A stretch of DNA of 64,000 nt from Neomicrococcus aestuarii (GTDB lineage Bacteria > Actinomycetota > Actinomycetes > Actinomycetales > Micrococcaceae): contig NZ_JACHDR010000001.1 of NCBI RefSeq assembly GCF_014201135.1, positions 1,984,001-2,048,000 on the forward strand, written 5' to 3'. Position 1 is the stretch's first letter; the number at the start of each line of letters is the position of its first letter. Shown in pieces: positions 26,686 through 35,380 of the stretch. The notes below the pieces were generated by a model. That model did not search any database and was not told where the DNA came from. It was given only the letters and a program-made list of their open reading frames with translations. The position numbers and the translations under genes are program-made.

Positions 26686-27297
26686 CTAGGGAAGATCGAA
26701 AGACACCACAGCCATGAAACCGCGGCCGGTGACGCGAGGCGAATCGTCTTCACCGCCCACTACGGTGTCGCGGACGTTGAGATGGTGATCGGCCCCGGCG
26801 TAGGACATCGTTGCAGCACCTTGGAGGAGCACCCCAAACTGGGCTCCGAAGAGGTGCTGTTCCATTTTCTTGGACAGCTCCACAATGCGGACGCTGGCCC
26901 GTGCTACGCCCGTGCGGGCAAAGACATTGAGTGCTAGAACTTCGCCCGTCGGCAGAGTCGCTACGGTCGCGGCGCCGCCGGCAAACTTGAGTGGGCGGTA
27001 CAGCTCCACGGGATGCGTCTCGCTATCAATGGTCAGCTCCAGCAACTCGCCGACGATGACCGTCAACGTGCGCTCAAAGTCAGGATAAGGCGTGAAGTCG
27101 CCGGCGCCCTCGATGGATGCCACGCTAAGTCGCCAGTCGAAGTCGGTAGCGCCCGCGCCGGTCGCTTCCAACGCGCCGTCAGGCAGCATGGAACCAGAAG
27201 CGATCACGCGTACGTCCCCGTGACCCCAGGACTTCTTGGGGCTCGAAGCAAGGGAAATAACGGAGCCTGTGGTCAGTGACGCGGATGAAGAAGTCAT
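26686..27297 (-). CDS. HutD/Ves family protein
   Basis: A 203-residue cupin-like protein of the HutD family, recognised by DFDWRLSVASIEGAGDFTPYPDFERTL and by the late VELYRPLKFAGGAATVATLPTGEVLALN. HutD is linked with histidine catabolism in some bacteria as a governor of pathway flux, but no hut genes are nearby, and the molecular role is unproven. The promoter TTGTCA-N16-TATGCT at 27304-27331 ends six bases from the ATG. Confidence 0.8.
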   Translation of the reverse strand: MTSSSASLTTGSVISLASSPKKSWGHGDVRVIASGSMLPDGALEATGAGATDFDWRLSVASIEGAGDFTPYPDFERTLTVIVGELLELTIDSETHPVELYRPLKFAGGAATVATLPTGEVLALNVFARTGVARASVRIVELSKKMEQHLFGAQFGVLLQGAATMSYAGADHHLNVRDTVVGGEDDSPRVTGRGFMAVVSFDLP

Positions 27298-27303
27298 GAG
27301 TCG

Positions 27304-27331
27304 AGCATAGTTTGGAAACGTCCTCTGACAA
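27304..27331 (-). promoter_or_regulatory. Leaderless promoter of the HutD-family gene
   Basis: On the minus strand TTGTCA, 16 bases, TATGCT, then six bases to the ATG at 27297. The box pattern and lack of a Shine-Dalgarno indicate a leaderless transcript. Confidence 0.6.
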
Positions 27332-27368
27332 TTGCTCTCCGCGTCTAGATTCGCAGGTTACCAGCGGG

Positions 27369-27374
27369 TAGCTT
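27369..27374 (+). promoter_or_regulatory. Leaderless -10 box for the SDR gene at 27381
   Basis: TAGCTT is followed by six bases and the ATG at 27381. The surrounding 20 bases (27356-27375, GGTTACCAGCGGGTAGCTTG) closely match 33752-33771 ahead of the thioesterase gene, with the same distance to the start codon. Confidence 0.55.
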
Positions 27375-27380
27375 GGGGGC

Positions 27381-28223
27381 ATGACTACAACTTTGGAGTC
27401 CGCTCGCGGGCTGACCGTTCTCATTACGGGCGCCGCGCTAGGAATGGGCAGAATCTATGCGCAAAAGGCGGTCCTTGAAGGTGCCAAGCGCGTGGTTCTC
27501 TGGGACGTCAACGCTGAGAACCTGGAGCAGGCCGCCACGGAACTGCGCACTCTCGCCAAAGATTCCACTCACGAAACCGTCATCGAACCGCAGGTTGTGG
27601 ACGTTTCGCAAGCCAGCGTCGTCGTACTGGCAGCGCAAGAAGTACTCGCCAACGGCACCCCGGATATTCTCATCAACAATGCGGGAATTGTGCGCGGCAA
27701 GCCGTTCGCGGAGCACACGCATCAGGACATTGAGTTGACCATGAACATCAACGCGAGCGCCCCCATGCACATCACACTCGAGTTCCTCGCCGCCATGAAC
27801 CAAGGGACTCAGCAGCGCCGCATCATGAATATCGCATCAGCGGCTGCTTTCGTGAGTAATCCGCGCATGAGTGTCTACGCGGCAAGTAAGGCGGCGGCGC
27901 TGGGTTGGTCTGATACGTTGCGACTCGAGCTGCAAGCAGAGCGAAGCAACATCGCCGTGACCACCATCTGCCCGCTCTACACCTCCACAGGCATGTTCGA
28001 CGGCGCGCAGCCCGTAAAACTCACCAAGCTACTGACGCCCGAAGCTGTGACCGGCGCGGCGTGGACGGCGATGCTCAAAGGCACGCCACTGGTAGTGATT
28101 CCGAAACTGACAAACGCAGCCCGAACACTGCGCGGCGCACTGCCCACACCAGCGTGGGACTACCTTGCCGAGCATGCGTTCGGGATCTACTCGACGATGC
28201 GGGCATTCCGCGGGCGGAACTAG
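27381..28223 (+). CDS. Short-chain dehydrogenase/reductase
   Basis: A 280-residue classical SDR: nucleotide loop LITGAALGMGRIYAQ (TGxxxGxG), NNAGIVRG, catalytic Ser in MNIASAAAF and the YAASKAAAL catalytic Tyr-Lys pair, then CPLYTSTGMF. It would oxidise or reduce an alcohol/ketone with NAD(P); substrate unknown. Start is leaderless-like (TAGCTT-N6-ATG). One GTCGTCGTAC decamer lies in its coding region at 27618. Its stop is four bases from the convergent SRPBCC gene. Confidence 0.87.
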   Translation: MTTTLESARGLTVLITGAALGMGRIYAQKAVLEGAKRVVLWDVNAENLEQAATELRTLAKDSTHETVIEPQVVDVSQASVVVLAAQEVLANGTPDILINNAGIVRGKPFAEHTHQDIELTMNINASAPMHITLEFLAAMNQGTQQRRIMNIASAAAFVSNPRMSVYAASKAAALGWSDTLRLELQAERSNIAVTTICPLYTSTGMFDGAQPVKLTKLLTPEAVTGAAWTAMLKGTPLVVIPKLTNAARTLRGALPTPAWDYLAEHAFGIYSTMRAFRGRN

Positions 28224-28226
28224 AAC

Positions 28227-28697
28227 TTATACGCGGTAGGCCCGTGCATGATCCTCAAGGGCGGGGATCGTCTTCGCGTTGCGTTCGAAATTCGCCGCAA
28301 ACGGCTTACCGTTGGTCTCCGCGAACAGTTTCGAACCGATGCCAGTTATCTTCACCGTCTGAGTGATCTGCGTTCCGGCCGCAACAGCTTCAAGATCCCA
28401 GCGCACGGTCATGCCACCGCCAGGCTGAGGCTGACGCCACTCGAAAACACGCTCCAAACGGAACTCTGTCACCACGGCCGGGGGAGCGGTGGCGGCGTGA
28501 ATGGAGCCCATGATGGGTGGTTGAGGAACAAAATCCAGACGGTCGCCGGGGACGAGTCGTCGCTTCGACTTATCCTGGCGCTCAAGCTTAGACACGGCGG
28601 GATTCCACTCCGGCAAGAGCTCAGGCGTGGAAATCACCTCCCACACATCGGCCATCGCTTCAGGGAGTGTGACAGTTGCGCTATGGGACCAGTTCAT
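28227..28697 (-). CDS. SRPBCC family protein
   Basis: A 156-residue START-like protein: MNWSHSATVTLPEAMADVWEVISTPELLPEWNPAVSKLER at the N-terminus, ending in a long helix (FAANFERNAKTIPALEDHARAYRV). The fold gives a hydrophobic ligand cavity; ligand unknown. TAGATT-N6-ATG upstream suggests a leaderless start. Confidence 0.8.
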   Translation of the reverse strand: MNWSHSATVTLPEAMADVWEVISTPELLPEWNPAVSKLERQDKSKRRLVPGDRLDFVPQPPIMGSIHAATAPPAVVTEFRLERVFEWRQPQPGGGMTVRWDLEAVAAGTQITQTVKITGIGSKLFAETNGKPFAANFERNAKTIPALEDHARAYRV

Positions 28698-28723
28698 CCT
28701 TCTAATCTACCGTTTCTAGGGCA

Positions 28724-29776
28724 TCAACAGGGCAGACTTTGCGGCAGATACGTGGGAGATGTCAGCACAGATCCGGCGTTGTCATAGCCCCGATACGGGC
28801 GGCACACATTCAGGCCGCGATTAGCCAGACCCGTCTTGATCTGACGCAACGAATCAGGGCTGAAACCGTACCAACGCATGTGCATCAGGACGGTGGAACC
28901 AGCACGCGCCAAATACACGGCGTTGTAGATAGTGACGGACTTGGACCGATTCTCCCAATCTCGAGTGTCCACATCCCACAGCCACTGGTACATCCCCTTT
29001 GCCGCATAGGCGGCGTTGACCGTCGCGTTGACGGATCCATACGGAGGTCGGCCCATATTCGTTACGACACCAGGCGAGCCCAACTGAGCCAACATGCTCG
29101 AGTAACTCAACGTGGTCAGTTCCAGGTGAGAGGCCGAATGGTTGATCACGTAATGGCCGCGCGCACGAGCTCGCGACGCCAAGTCAATTCCGTACCGTGC
29201 CTTGAAAGTCGAGAGGCAGGTGCCGGTAGGGGCCAGAACTAGCCCGATGTTGTTGTCGCGCGCGTAAAGAGTAGCGGCGTCAAACGCCGAGAGCGTCAGC
29301 GGACAATCATCGAAGGTGAGAACCACTCGCGACGTTCGGTTAGGGCCGGTGTACCTATTCACGGTGGGCGAGGCGCCGATGCTCCGGATGTAGCTTGAGC
29401 TGACCCAGCCCCACGTGCCGCCATAATACACGCGGTACCAGCCGGTGGTCGGGTGCTTGTAATACAGGGTGACGGTGGTGCCAGTCGGGATGAACGTCAG
29501 GATCCGATAGCTTGCGCTAGGTCCTGAGCGCACATTGAGATTGTCCGTGGTGATTCCCCGGCTGACATACGTATTGATGTCAGTGGCGAGGGCAAGTGTT
29601 GGCTGCGGACTATACGTTTGTTTTCCTGCTGGGACGTTGACGGCCTGCTGTGTCTGTCCTTGAGCTTGGGCCTGTCCGCCTCCGATCAGTGCCGTTGCGG
29701 CCATAGAGATCCCCGCGAGAGCGGCGGTCCAGCGGATTCGTGAATGAGAGTCTGCGCGAAACGTTGTGGCAGACAT
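28724..29776 (-). CDS. Secreted SH3b and NodB-type polysaccharide deacetylase protein
   Basis: A 350-residue exported protein from ATG 29776, chosen because GGGGGATCACC precedes it. After a signal peptide (TAALAGISMAATALIGGGQAQA) there is one bacterial SH3 domain (TTDNLNVRSGPSASYRILTFIPTGTTVTLYYK..WGWVSSSYI), and then a NodB-like deacetylase: motif 1 LTFDDCPL, motif 2 NHSASHLEL and motif 3 RPPYGSVN. It probably deacetylates peptidoglycan or another cell-surface polymer. The second half ends with GYDNAGSVL and a Cys. 29777-30082 upstream has no gene. Confidence 0.85.
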   Translation of the reverse strand: MSATTFRADSHSRIRWTAALAGISMAATALIGGGQAQAQGQTQQAVNVPAGKQTYSPQPTLALATDINTYVSRGITTDNLNVRSGPSASYRILTFIPTGTTVTLYYKHPTTGWYRVYYGGTWGWVSSSYIRSIGASPTVNRYTGPNRTSRVVLTFDDCPLTLSAFDAATLYARDNNIGLVLAPTGTCLSTFKARYGIDLASRARARGHYVINHSASHLELTTLSYSSMLAQLGSPGVVTNMGRPPYGSVNATVNAAYAAKGMYQWLWDVDTRDWENRSKSVTIYNAVYLARAGSTVLMHMRWYGFSPDSLRQIKTGLANRGLNVCRPYRGYDNAGSVLTSPTYLPQSLPC

Positions 29777-30082
29777 GGTGATCCCCCAATGGTGTGTGTG
29801 TTCCACTTTGCGGGGGATTTTCCAAGTGATGCATAAAACCCCCTTCTTGAGTGTGCTCTTGTGGGGGAGGGGTTACAAGAGCTTGAGGTCAAGATTCGGG
29901 GGCAATTCGGTGTCTTTTTGGGGGTCGATGCGAGTTCTTCTTTGAGTCATCTCCTGATGTGCGGCCAACTTTCTACAACTTTTTGAATATTTCTTGTCGA
30001 TAAGTGTTCTCGCATGGGGGTGGTTGTCGTGAAGTGGCCTCACCGGGGAGTCGAGGGCGCCAGAGAAGGTGATGGAAATGAG

Positions 30083-30118
30083 AGAAGCGCCCCCGCTTGA
30101 GCGGGGACGCTTCCGTCG
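30083..30118 (-). terminator. Terminator of the YeaQ-type gene
   Basis: AAGCGCCCCCGCT and AGCGGGGACGCTT form a stem with TG in the loop, downstream of the stop of the minus-strand gene at 30157. Confidence 0.65.
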
Positions 30119-30156
30119 TTCATGTTCACCAAGTGTGGTGAACCGCTAAGTCATGC

Positions 30157-30423
30157 TTAGGCGTTGCTACGGTTCTTCGTGATGAAGCCCCAGATAACGA
30201 GAACGATCAAAGAACCAACGATGGCCAAGAGCCACGTGGAGATCGACCAGAATTCGTTGATGTTGACGTTGAAGAGTGCAGAGCCGATCCAGCCGCCGAG
30301 GATTGCGCCCACAACACCCAAGATGAGGGTCATGAACCAACCTCCGCCCTGGTTGCCGGGCATGATTGCCTTAGCGATAGCTCCTGCGATAAGTCCTAGT
30401 ACGATCCAACCGATAAAACCCAT
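30157..30423 (-). CDS. GlsB/YeaQ/YmgE family stress-response membrane protein
   Basis: An 88-residue protein with the family sequence MGFIGWIVLGLIAGAIAKAIMPG followed by GGWFMTLILGVVGAILGGWIG and a third membrane helix. Members are small, stress-induced inner-membrane proteins with unknown detail. The ATG has GGGAGG eight bases upstream. A 265-base gap to putP contains a terminator (30616-30653) and no gene. Confidence 0.9.
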   Translation of the reverse strand: MGFIGWIVLGLIAGAIAKAIMPGNQGGGWFMTLILGVVGAILGGWIGSALFNVNINEFWSISTWLLAIVGSLIVLVIWGFITKNRSNA

Positions 30424-30615
30424 TGTGTATTGCCTCCCTGACTAACACGCTCACCGAGGTGAACTCTTTTTGGTTTCATCTGGTGCGAGGGGCGAGTGAC
30501 CATGCCTTTTGGGCACTGACCATGGGGTCTCGTTCCAGACATAAGACAATTTTACACCACGTAATAAATTTGTGCTTGACCCCATCGAGTCTTTGCAATC
30601 GACGAAATAGGGAAT

Positions 30616-30653
30616 AAAACCGGGTTGAAGAATCTTTCAACCCGGTTTTATTG
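30616..30653 (-). terminator. putP terminator
   Basis: AAAACCGGGTTGAA and TTCAACCCGGTTTT form a long GC-rich stem flanked by A and T runs, just beyond the putP stop at 30689. Confidence 0.85.
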
Positions 30654-30688
30654 CATTCGCGTTTGACTAGATGGAATCTGGATTGGCT

Positions 30689-32209
30689 CTAGATTCCTGA
30701 GGTTTCGCCAGCGGCATGGCGCTTCATTTCGGCGAATTCGCGGTCAATCACCGGGTGGTGCTTAGTGGTCAACAAGGACACCACAACACCCAAGACGGTA
30801 GCGATGATGAAGCCAGGAACAATCTCGTACAGCGTCGAGCTCAAGGCATCGTTAGATCCCCAGATAAACACGGTCACGGCACCGGAAACCATCGCGGCGA
30901 GAGCGCCCCACGAGGTGAACTTCTTCCAGTACAACGCCAAGATGATGACCGGTCCAAACGCTGCGCCGAAGCCGGCCCACGCGAAAGCAACGAGTTCCAA
31001 AATGCTGGAACTCGGATCCAACGCCAACATGCCAGCGACGAGTGCCACGATCAACACGCCTACGCGTCCGAGGCTCACGTTGGTGCGGTCAGAGGTCTTG
31101 CGGCCCATGATGCCGTAGAGATCCTCTACGAGCGCCGAAGAGCACACGATCAGCTGCGAAGAGATAGTGGACATGATCGCGGCAAGCACGGCGGCAAGCA
31201 CCAGACCAGCGACGAATGGGTGGAAAAGGATCTGGGACATGCGCAAGAAGACCGTCTCAGGATCTTCCAAAGTTTCTGGGTACTTGTTGAACCAGGCGAT
31301 GCCCACCAGTGCGGTGCTGATGGCGCCAGCGGCGGTGAGGATCATCCACGAAATACCAATGCGGCGTCCGGCCTTCGCGTCCTGTGGAGAGCGCAGGGCC
31401 ATGAAGCGAACAATGATGTGTGGCTGGCCGAAGTAGCCCAAGCCCCAGGCGCAGGCGGAGATGATGCCCAGTGCGGTGCCGCCGTAAATCAGCGACGTGC
31501 GGTGCAGCTCGTTGGCAGGATCGGCGGCGTTCGCGGCGGCATCGGCCAGGTTGATGTGATTGATGACTTCACCCACGCCACCCATCGAAATGACGGCAAC
31601 TACGGGAACGGCAACCAGTGCGGCAAGCATGAGAAAGCCCTGAGCAACGTCCGTCAACGAGGCACCGAGGAATCCGCCGAAGAGCGTGTACAAGAGCGTC
31701 ACGCCAGCAACCAACACCATGCCCCAGAAGTACGGGACGCCGAAGCTGGCCTCGAAGAATTTGCCACCCGCCACCATGCCGGAAGACACGTAGAAGGTGA
31801 AGAACAGCAGGATGATCACGCCGGCGGCAATGCGCAGGATGCGGGTCTTGTCCTTGAAGCGGTTCTCAAGGAAGCTAGGGACGGTGATGGAGTTGTTGGA
31901 AATTTCCGTGTAGGAGCGCAAGCGCGGTGCCACGAACTTCCAGTTCAACCACGCGCCAACGGTCAAGCCGATGGCAATCCACGCTTCCACGAGGCCCATC
32001 AAATAGATGGCGCCAGGCAAACCCATGAGGAGCCATCCGGACATGTCCGAGGCGCCCGCGGAGATGGCTGCGACGCTCGGTTTGAGGTCGCGGCCGGCGA
32101 GCATATAGTCGTCGAGGTTGCTGGTCTTGCGGTAGGCGTAGAACCCGATACCAATCATGGCAGCGAAGTACAGTCCTACCGCGAGGAGCTGAAATGTAGT
32201 GTCAGACAT
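30689..32209 (-). CDS. putP: Sodium/proline symporter PutP
   Basis: A 506-residue member of the sodium:solute symporter family with about 13 membrane helices. Sequence signatures fit PutP: GRDLKPSVAAISAGASDMSGWLLMGLPGAIY, LRSYTEISNNSITVPSFLENRF and GYFGQPHIIVRFMAL. It imports proline with sodium. Start ATG 32209 (MSDTTF) or GTG 32218 (MSGMSDTTF); both sit inside a perfect palindrome 32198-32219. Confidence 0.92.
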   Translation of the reverse strand: MSDTTFQLLAVGLYFAAMIGIGFYAYRKTSNLDDYMLAGRDLKPSVAAISAGASDMSGWLLMGLPGAIYLMGLVEAWIAIGLTVGAWLNWKFVAPRLRSYTEISNNSITVPSFLENRFKDKTRILRIAAGVIILLFFTFYVSSGMVAGGKFFEASFGVPYFWGMVLVAGVTLLYTLFGGFLGASLTDVAQGFLMLAALVAVPVVAVISMGGVGEVINHINLADAAANAADPANELHRTSLIYGGTALGIISACAWGLGYFGQPHIIVRFMALRSPQDAKAGRRIGISWMILTAAGAISTALVGIAWFNKYPETLEDPETVFLRMSQILFHPFVAGLVLAAVLAAIMSTISSQLIVCSSALVEDLYGIMGRKTSDRTNVSLGRVGVLIVALVAGMLALDPSSSILELVAFAWAGFGAAFGPVIILALYWKKFTSWGALAAMVSGAVTVFIWGSNDALSSTLYEIVPGFIIATVLGVVVSLLTTKHHPVIDREFAEMKRHAAGETSGI

Positions 32210-32219
32210 GCCTGACACT
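32198..32219 (-). promoter_or_regulatory. Hairpin enclosing the putP start codon
   Basis: On the mRNA strand AGTGTCAG-GCATGT-CTGACACT gives an 8-bp perfect stem and a six-base loop that contains the ATG. It could control translation initiation or be an operator read as DNA. Confidence 0.5.
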
Positions 32220-32240
32220 ATGCCAAGAAAAGTCGCATAA

Positions 32241-32282
32241 CGCTTCCTTTCCTACGCTTCCTTTCCTACGCTCCTTTTGCTA
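32241..32282. repeat. 14-bp tandem repeat, two perfect and one imperfect copy
   Basis: CGCTTCCTTTCCTA at 32241-32254 and 32255-32268, with CGCTCCTTTTGCTA at 32269-32282. The last copy runs into the stop codon of the MFS gene. On the minus strand the copies contain AGGAAAGGAAG, so they place purine-rich SD-like tracts ahead of putP. Confidence 0.8.
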
Positions 32283-33665
32283 CTTTCCGGCGGATTTGTT
32301 CTCGGAAGAAGCTAGTTCGGAGGCTCCAGTGATGGCTGCTCCGTCGGCTCCCGGCGTGATGCCGATACCGCCGTGGCCGATCGCAGTGTCTTCGCGATCA
32401 TCCTCCGACGGTGGTTGGGAATCGAGGGGATGGCTGATTTCGTCGTCGTACATCCTGCCCGCGAGCCAAGCGATCACCGCAACCACCGGCGACACCACGC
32501 CAGCAACAATGAAAATCACGGAAATCGGGATGATCTGGGACAGCGGACCCGCAAGCGCCATCGACACCGGCAGCAGTGACAGGGACACGAAGAAGTCCAG
32601 GCTGGAGACGCGGCCCATCATGTGAGACGGGACACGGCGCTGCAACAGCGTGCCCCAAATGACCTGACCAATTCCGCCGGTCACGCCCAAAACCAGGAAG
32701 AGCGCGGCCATAATCCAGAACTCGGAAATGAACCCCACGGCGATGAGCGGCAGTGTGCCGAAACCCCACACTGACAACATGAGGGTGAGGTAGCGTCGCG
32801 GCAATCGCATGGACGCGGTGCCGAGAGATCCAATAGCGGAACCAATTCCGTACGCTGCCAACAAGAAACCAAACATGGCGGCGTCGCCGAACAGCTGATC
32901 CGTCACCACGAACGGCAACAACACCTCGATGGGCCCCATCAAGGACAGCACCGAGATCACCGCGAACAGCAGCGTCCACAACAGCCACGGAGTTTTCACC
33001 GTGTAGTGCACGCCCTCTTTGAGGTCCGCGAAAACGGACGGCCGGACTTCGTCGGCTGCGATGTGGGAGTCGTATTCGGGCTTGTGGGAGAGCTGCAACA
33101 GCATGATGAACGCGAAGACGTGGCACACCACAATGCCCGCAATAGCAACGCCTGGAGCGGTTGCGGCGACGATCATGCCGGCGATCGCTGGCCCGGCTGC
33201 TTGCTGCAGGACCGGACGGAAGACGCCCTCGACGCCGTTGGCAGCGAGCAGATCTTCAGGCGGAAGCATTTGCGGCAAGAGTGCAGAGTAGGCCGGGAAG
33301 AAGAACGCGGCTCCCGCGCCGTGGATGAAGCCGGCGATCGCGAGGTGCCAGACGGCGATGTTCCCTGTGAGCGCGAGCGCCGCGACGGTGCCCATGACCA
33401 GCAGGGACGCGAATTCCACGGCGATGATGATTTTGCGCTTGGAAAGACGGTCGGCTGCGATGCCGCCCGCAAGAACCAGCAGCAAAATACCGAGGCTCGT
33501 AGCGGTGGCCACCACTGAGAGTTCGATGGGTCCGCCGCCGAGCGCTTTGACTTGGTACACCATGGCAACAGCCCACATACCTTGGCCGAAAACGCTAGCG
33601 ATCAGTGCGGTAACCAGTACGCGGTAGTCGCGATGGATAAAGGGCCGCAGGGCGCGCGGTGCCAT
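32280..33665 (-). CDS. MFS transporter (EntS-like exporter)
   Basis: A 461-residue major facilitator with about 12 helices and the family loop GGIAADRLSKRKIIIAVEF (motif A). An enterobactin-exporter-type MFS_3 pattern (LPQMLPPEDLLAANGVEGVFRPVLQQAAGPAIAGM) runs in the N-terminal half. It likely exports a siderophore, drug or other small molecule. The start ATG at 33665 is preceded by AGGAGG. The C-terminal about 50 residues are a soluble acidic tail. Confidence 0.85.
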   Translation of the reverse strand: MAPRALRPFIHRDYRVLVTALIASVFGQGMWAVAMVYQVKALGGGPIELSVVATATSLGILLLVLAGGIAADRLSKRKIIIAVEFASLLVMGTVAALALTGNIAVWHLAIAGFIHGAGAAFFFPAYSALLPQMLPPEDLLAANGVEGVFRPVLQQAAGPAIAGMIVAATAPGVAIAGIVVCHVFAFIMLLQLSHKPEYDSHIAADEVRPSVFADLKEGVHYTVKTPWLLWTLLFAVISVLSLMGPIEVLLPFVVTDQLFGDAAMFGFLLAAYGIGSAIGSLGTASMRLPRRYLTLMLSVWGFGTLPLIAVGFISEFWIMAALFLVLGVTGGIGQVIWGTLLQRRVPSHMMGRVSSLDFFVSLSLLPVSMALAGPLSQIIPISVIFIVAGVVSPVVAVIAWLAGRMYDDEISHPLDSQPPSEDDREDTAIGHGGIGITPGADGAAITGASELASSENKSAGK

Positions 33666-33751
33666 GGAAAACCTCCTCTTTCCCTCAAATTTTGAGCTAG
33701 TGATTGAGAATTGTCAATCTGTCGGGTTGAGAGAAGACCCTTTCGGGTATC

Positions 33752-33771
33752 GGTTACCGGCCGGTAGCCTG
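33752..33771 (+). promoter_or_regulatory. Palindrome and leaderless -10 ahead of the thioesterase gene
   Basis: GGTTACCGGCCGGTAGCCTG contains the perfect 12-bp palindrome TACCGGCCGGTA and a TAGCCT -10 box six bases from the ATG at 33777. It is close in sequence and spacing to 27356-27375. Confidence 0.5.
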
Positions 33772-33776
33772 CCACT

Positions 33777-34373
33777 ATGCACTTGCTTCTACGGACACTC
33801 TTGTTGCTCATCACCTCGAGGAAGCGCTCAAAGCTTCACCTCCTGGACGAGTCCTCGTTGCCGTTACGCGCGCTGGCAACGGACATCGACATCGCGATGA
33901 TCGTCAACAACGGCATGTACCTATCCTTCTGTGACTTGGGACGATTTGATCTCATGGTGCGCTCCGGCGCGTGGGACATCATGCGCAAAAACGGTTGGAC
34001 TCCCGTGGTTCAGGCGGAGACCATCACGTTCCGCAAGTCCGTGCGCTTGCACCAAAAGTTCTCCCTCGAAACCAAAATCATTGGCGTGGATGAGAAGTGC
34101 ATCTACTTTGAACAGCGCGTGGTGTCCGACGGCGAACTCTACGTTCGCGCGTTCATCGCTACTCGATTGCTCGGTAAGAGCGGCCCGGTTTCCAACAACG
34201 AAATCTTCGCGGCCATGGGCGAGGAAATCCCCACGGATCGCGAGCTACCTGAGTTCTTGCACCTCTGGCGCGAACAGACGGCCCTGCCTTCAGCGCGAAA
34301 GCCGGCCCCGCACTCGTGGGCCGACTCTCACTTGGGCAAATTCCTCCCCGCGCCGCTGCGTTCAGGCGACTAA
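33777..34373 (+). CDS. Hotdog-fold thioesterase family protein (THEM6-like)
   Basis: A 198-residue protein with the thioesterase pattern ATDIDIAMIVNNGMYLSFCDLGRFDLMVRSG, then VQAETITFRKSVRLHQKFSLETKIIGVDEKCIYFEQRVV. This aligns with the 4HBT/THEM6 group, including the Asp and Asn near the substrate site. It would hydrolyse an acyl-CoA or acyl-ACP. The start is leaderless-like. It diverges from the MFS gene. Confidence 0.8.
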   Translation: MHLLLRTLLLLITSRKRSKLHLLDESSLPLRALATDIDIAMIVNNGMYLSFCDLGRFDLMVRSGAWDIMRKNGWTPVVQAETITFRKSVRLHQKFSLETKIIGVDEKCIYFEQRVVSDGELYVRAFIATRLLGKSGPVSNNEIFAAMGEEIPTDRELPEFLHLWREQTALPSARKPAPHSWADSHLGKFLPAPLRSGD

Positions 34374-34417
34374 TGCGCTCGGGTGACTAGAGCGTTCAGG
34401 CGACTAACGCTGGGTGG

Positions 34418-35293
34418 TTACGGAACGCGGTACTCCACACTTTCCACGCCCATATCCGAATACGTGATGCTGCCGGCACCGCGGGCTACATCTAGTACGA
34501 CGACGCCTCGTTTCGGAGCGCTCTCAGGCACCTGTCCCGCACCAAATTCAGTAATGGCCTGCGATTTCAGGCACGGGCTGGTCAGGGGAGTGTTCGCACT
34601 TGGGATCGCTGCTCGCGAGCCGCCGCCGGGGTAGAACTGCCACGCCCCGGAGTGCACCCAGATGGGTTGCGGGCTGGTCTGCTGGGAGAGTTCGTTCCAC
34701 CCGGAAATGTTCAAGATGATGAACTGCCCGTTGATCGGTTTGATGCTGGCATCGCCGGGGCACGTGGTGGCGCGCTTGATCCCGGTAATCGTGAAGGCGG
34801 CTTCCACCGCATCCGAGCTGTTGGAGCCATCCTTGAACTCCACCGGCTGACCGATCTTGTAAATCTCCAGACCACGAATGCTCTTGGGGCCAGCCGCCTG
34901 GGTAGTCGTGGGACGAGCGCTCTTGGTGGCGCTAGCTGTGGAAGAGGACGGCGCTTTCGTCGTCGATGGCTTTGCTGCCGCCGAAGTGGTGGGCGCCTTG
35001 GTGGCTACTGTCTTCGTGGACGCACCCGCGCTCGCAGAGACGCTCCGCGAATTAGGGGCCCTACTGGCGGAAGCGCTCTCGCTCGCCGCCCCAGACGCCG
35101 TACCTGATGACGCAACCGACGACGCCGCGGAAGAGGACTTCGAAACGGAAGCCTGCGTCGTCGTACTAGAAATTGACGTGGAACCTGAAGAGACGGACGC
35201 GGTCTGATCCGGCGCCGAAGCGCCGCAACCGGTCAGGAGAAGGGCGCCGACGCTGAGCGCCGCCGCCGGTAGGACAAAGGACCGTTTTTCCAT
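34418..35293 (-). CDS. Ser/Thr-rich lipoprotein, DUF4352-like C-terminus
   Basis: A 291-residue lipoprotein with signal and lipobox (LSVGALLLTGC, cleavage before Cys). A long Ser/Thr/Ala linker (residues about 30-130) follows, then a C-terminal beta domain with KPINGQFIILNISGWNELSQQ and GVVVLDVARGAGSITYSD, which resembles DUF4352-type domains. It is anchored outside the membrane; function is unknown. It carries two GTCGTCGTAC decamers, one near each end (35157 and, reverse, 34495). Confidence 0.7.
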   Translation of the reverse strand: MEKRSFVLPAAALSVGALLLTGCGASAPDQTASVSSGSTSISSTTTQASVSKSSSAASSVASSGTASGAASESASASRAPNSRSVSASAGASTKTVATKAPTTSAAAKPSTTKAPSSSTASATKSARPTTTQAAGPKSIRGLEIYKIGQPVEFKDGSNSSDAVEAAFTITGIKRATTCPGDASIKPINGQFIILNISGWNELSQQTSPQPIWVHSGAWQFYPGGGSRAAIPSANTPLTSPCLKSQAITEFGAGQVPESAPKRGVVVLDVARGAGSITYSDMGVESVEYRVP

Positions 35294-35380
35294 GACTAAA
35301 CCCCCGTGAATGGTAAGCGATTGTGCTTACAACACCTCTATGTCCAGATGTGGCCACTTTTTGACACTACGCTTCAATAC

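Noticed and set aside
30716-32215. Plus-strand frame of 499 codons opposite putP
   Set aside because: Charged, low-hydrophobicity translation of the opposite strand of a transporter gene; a shadow.
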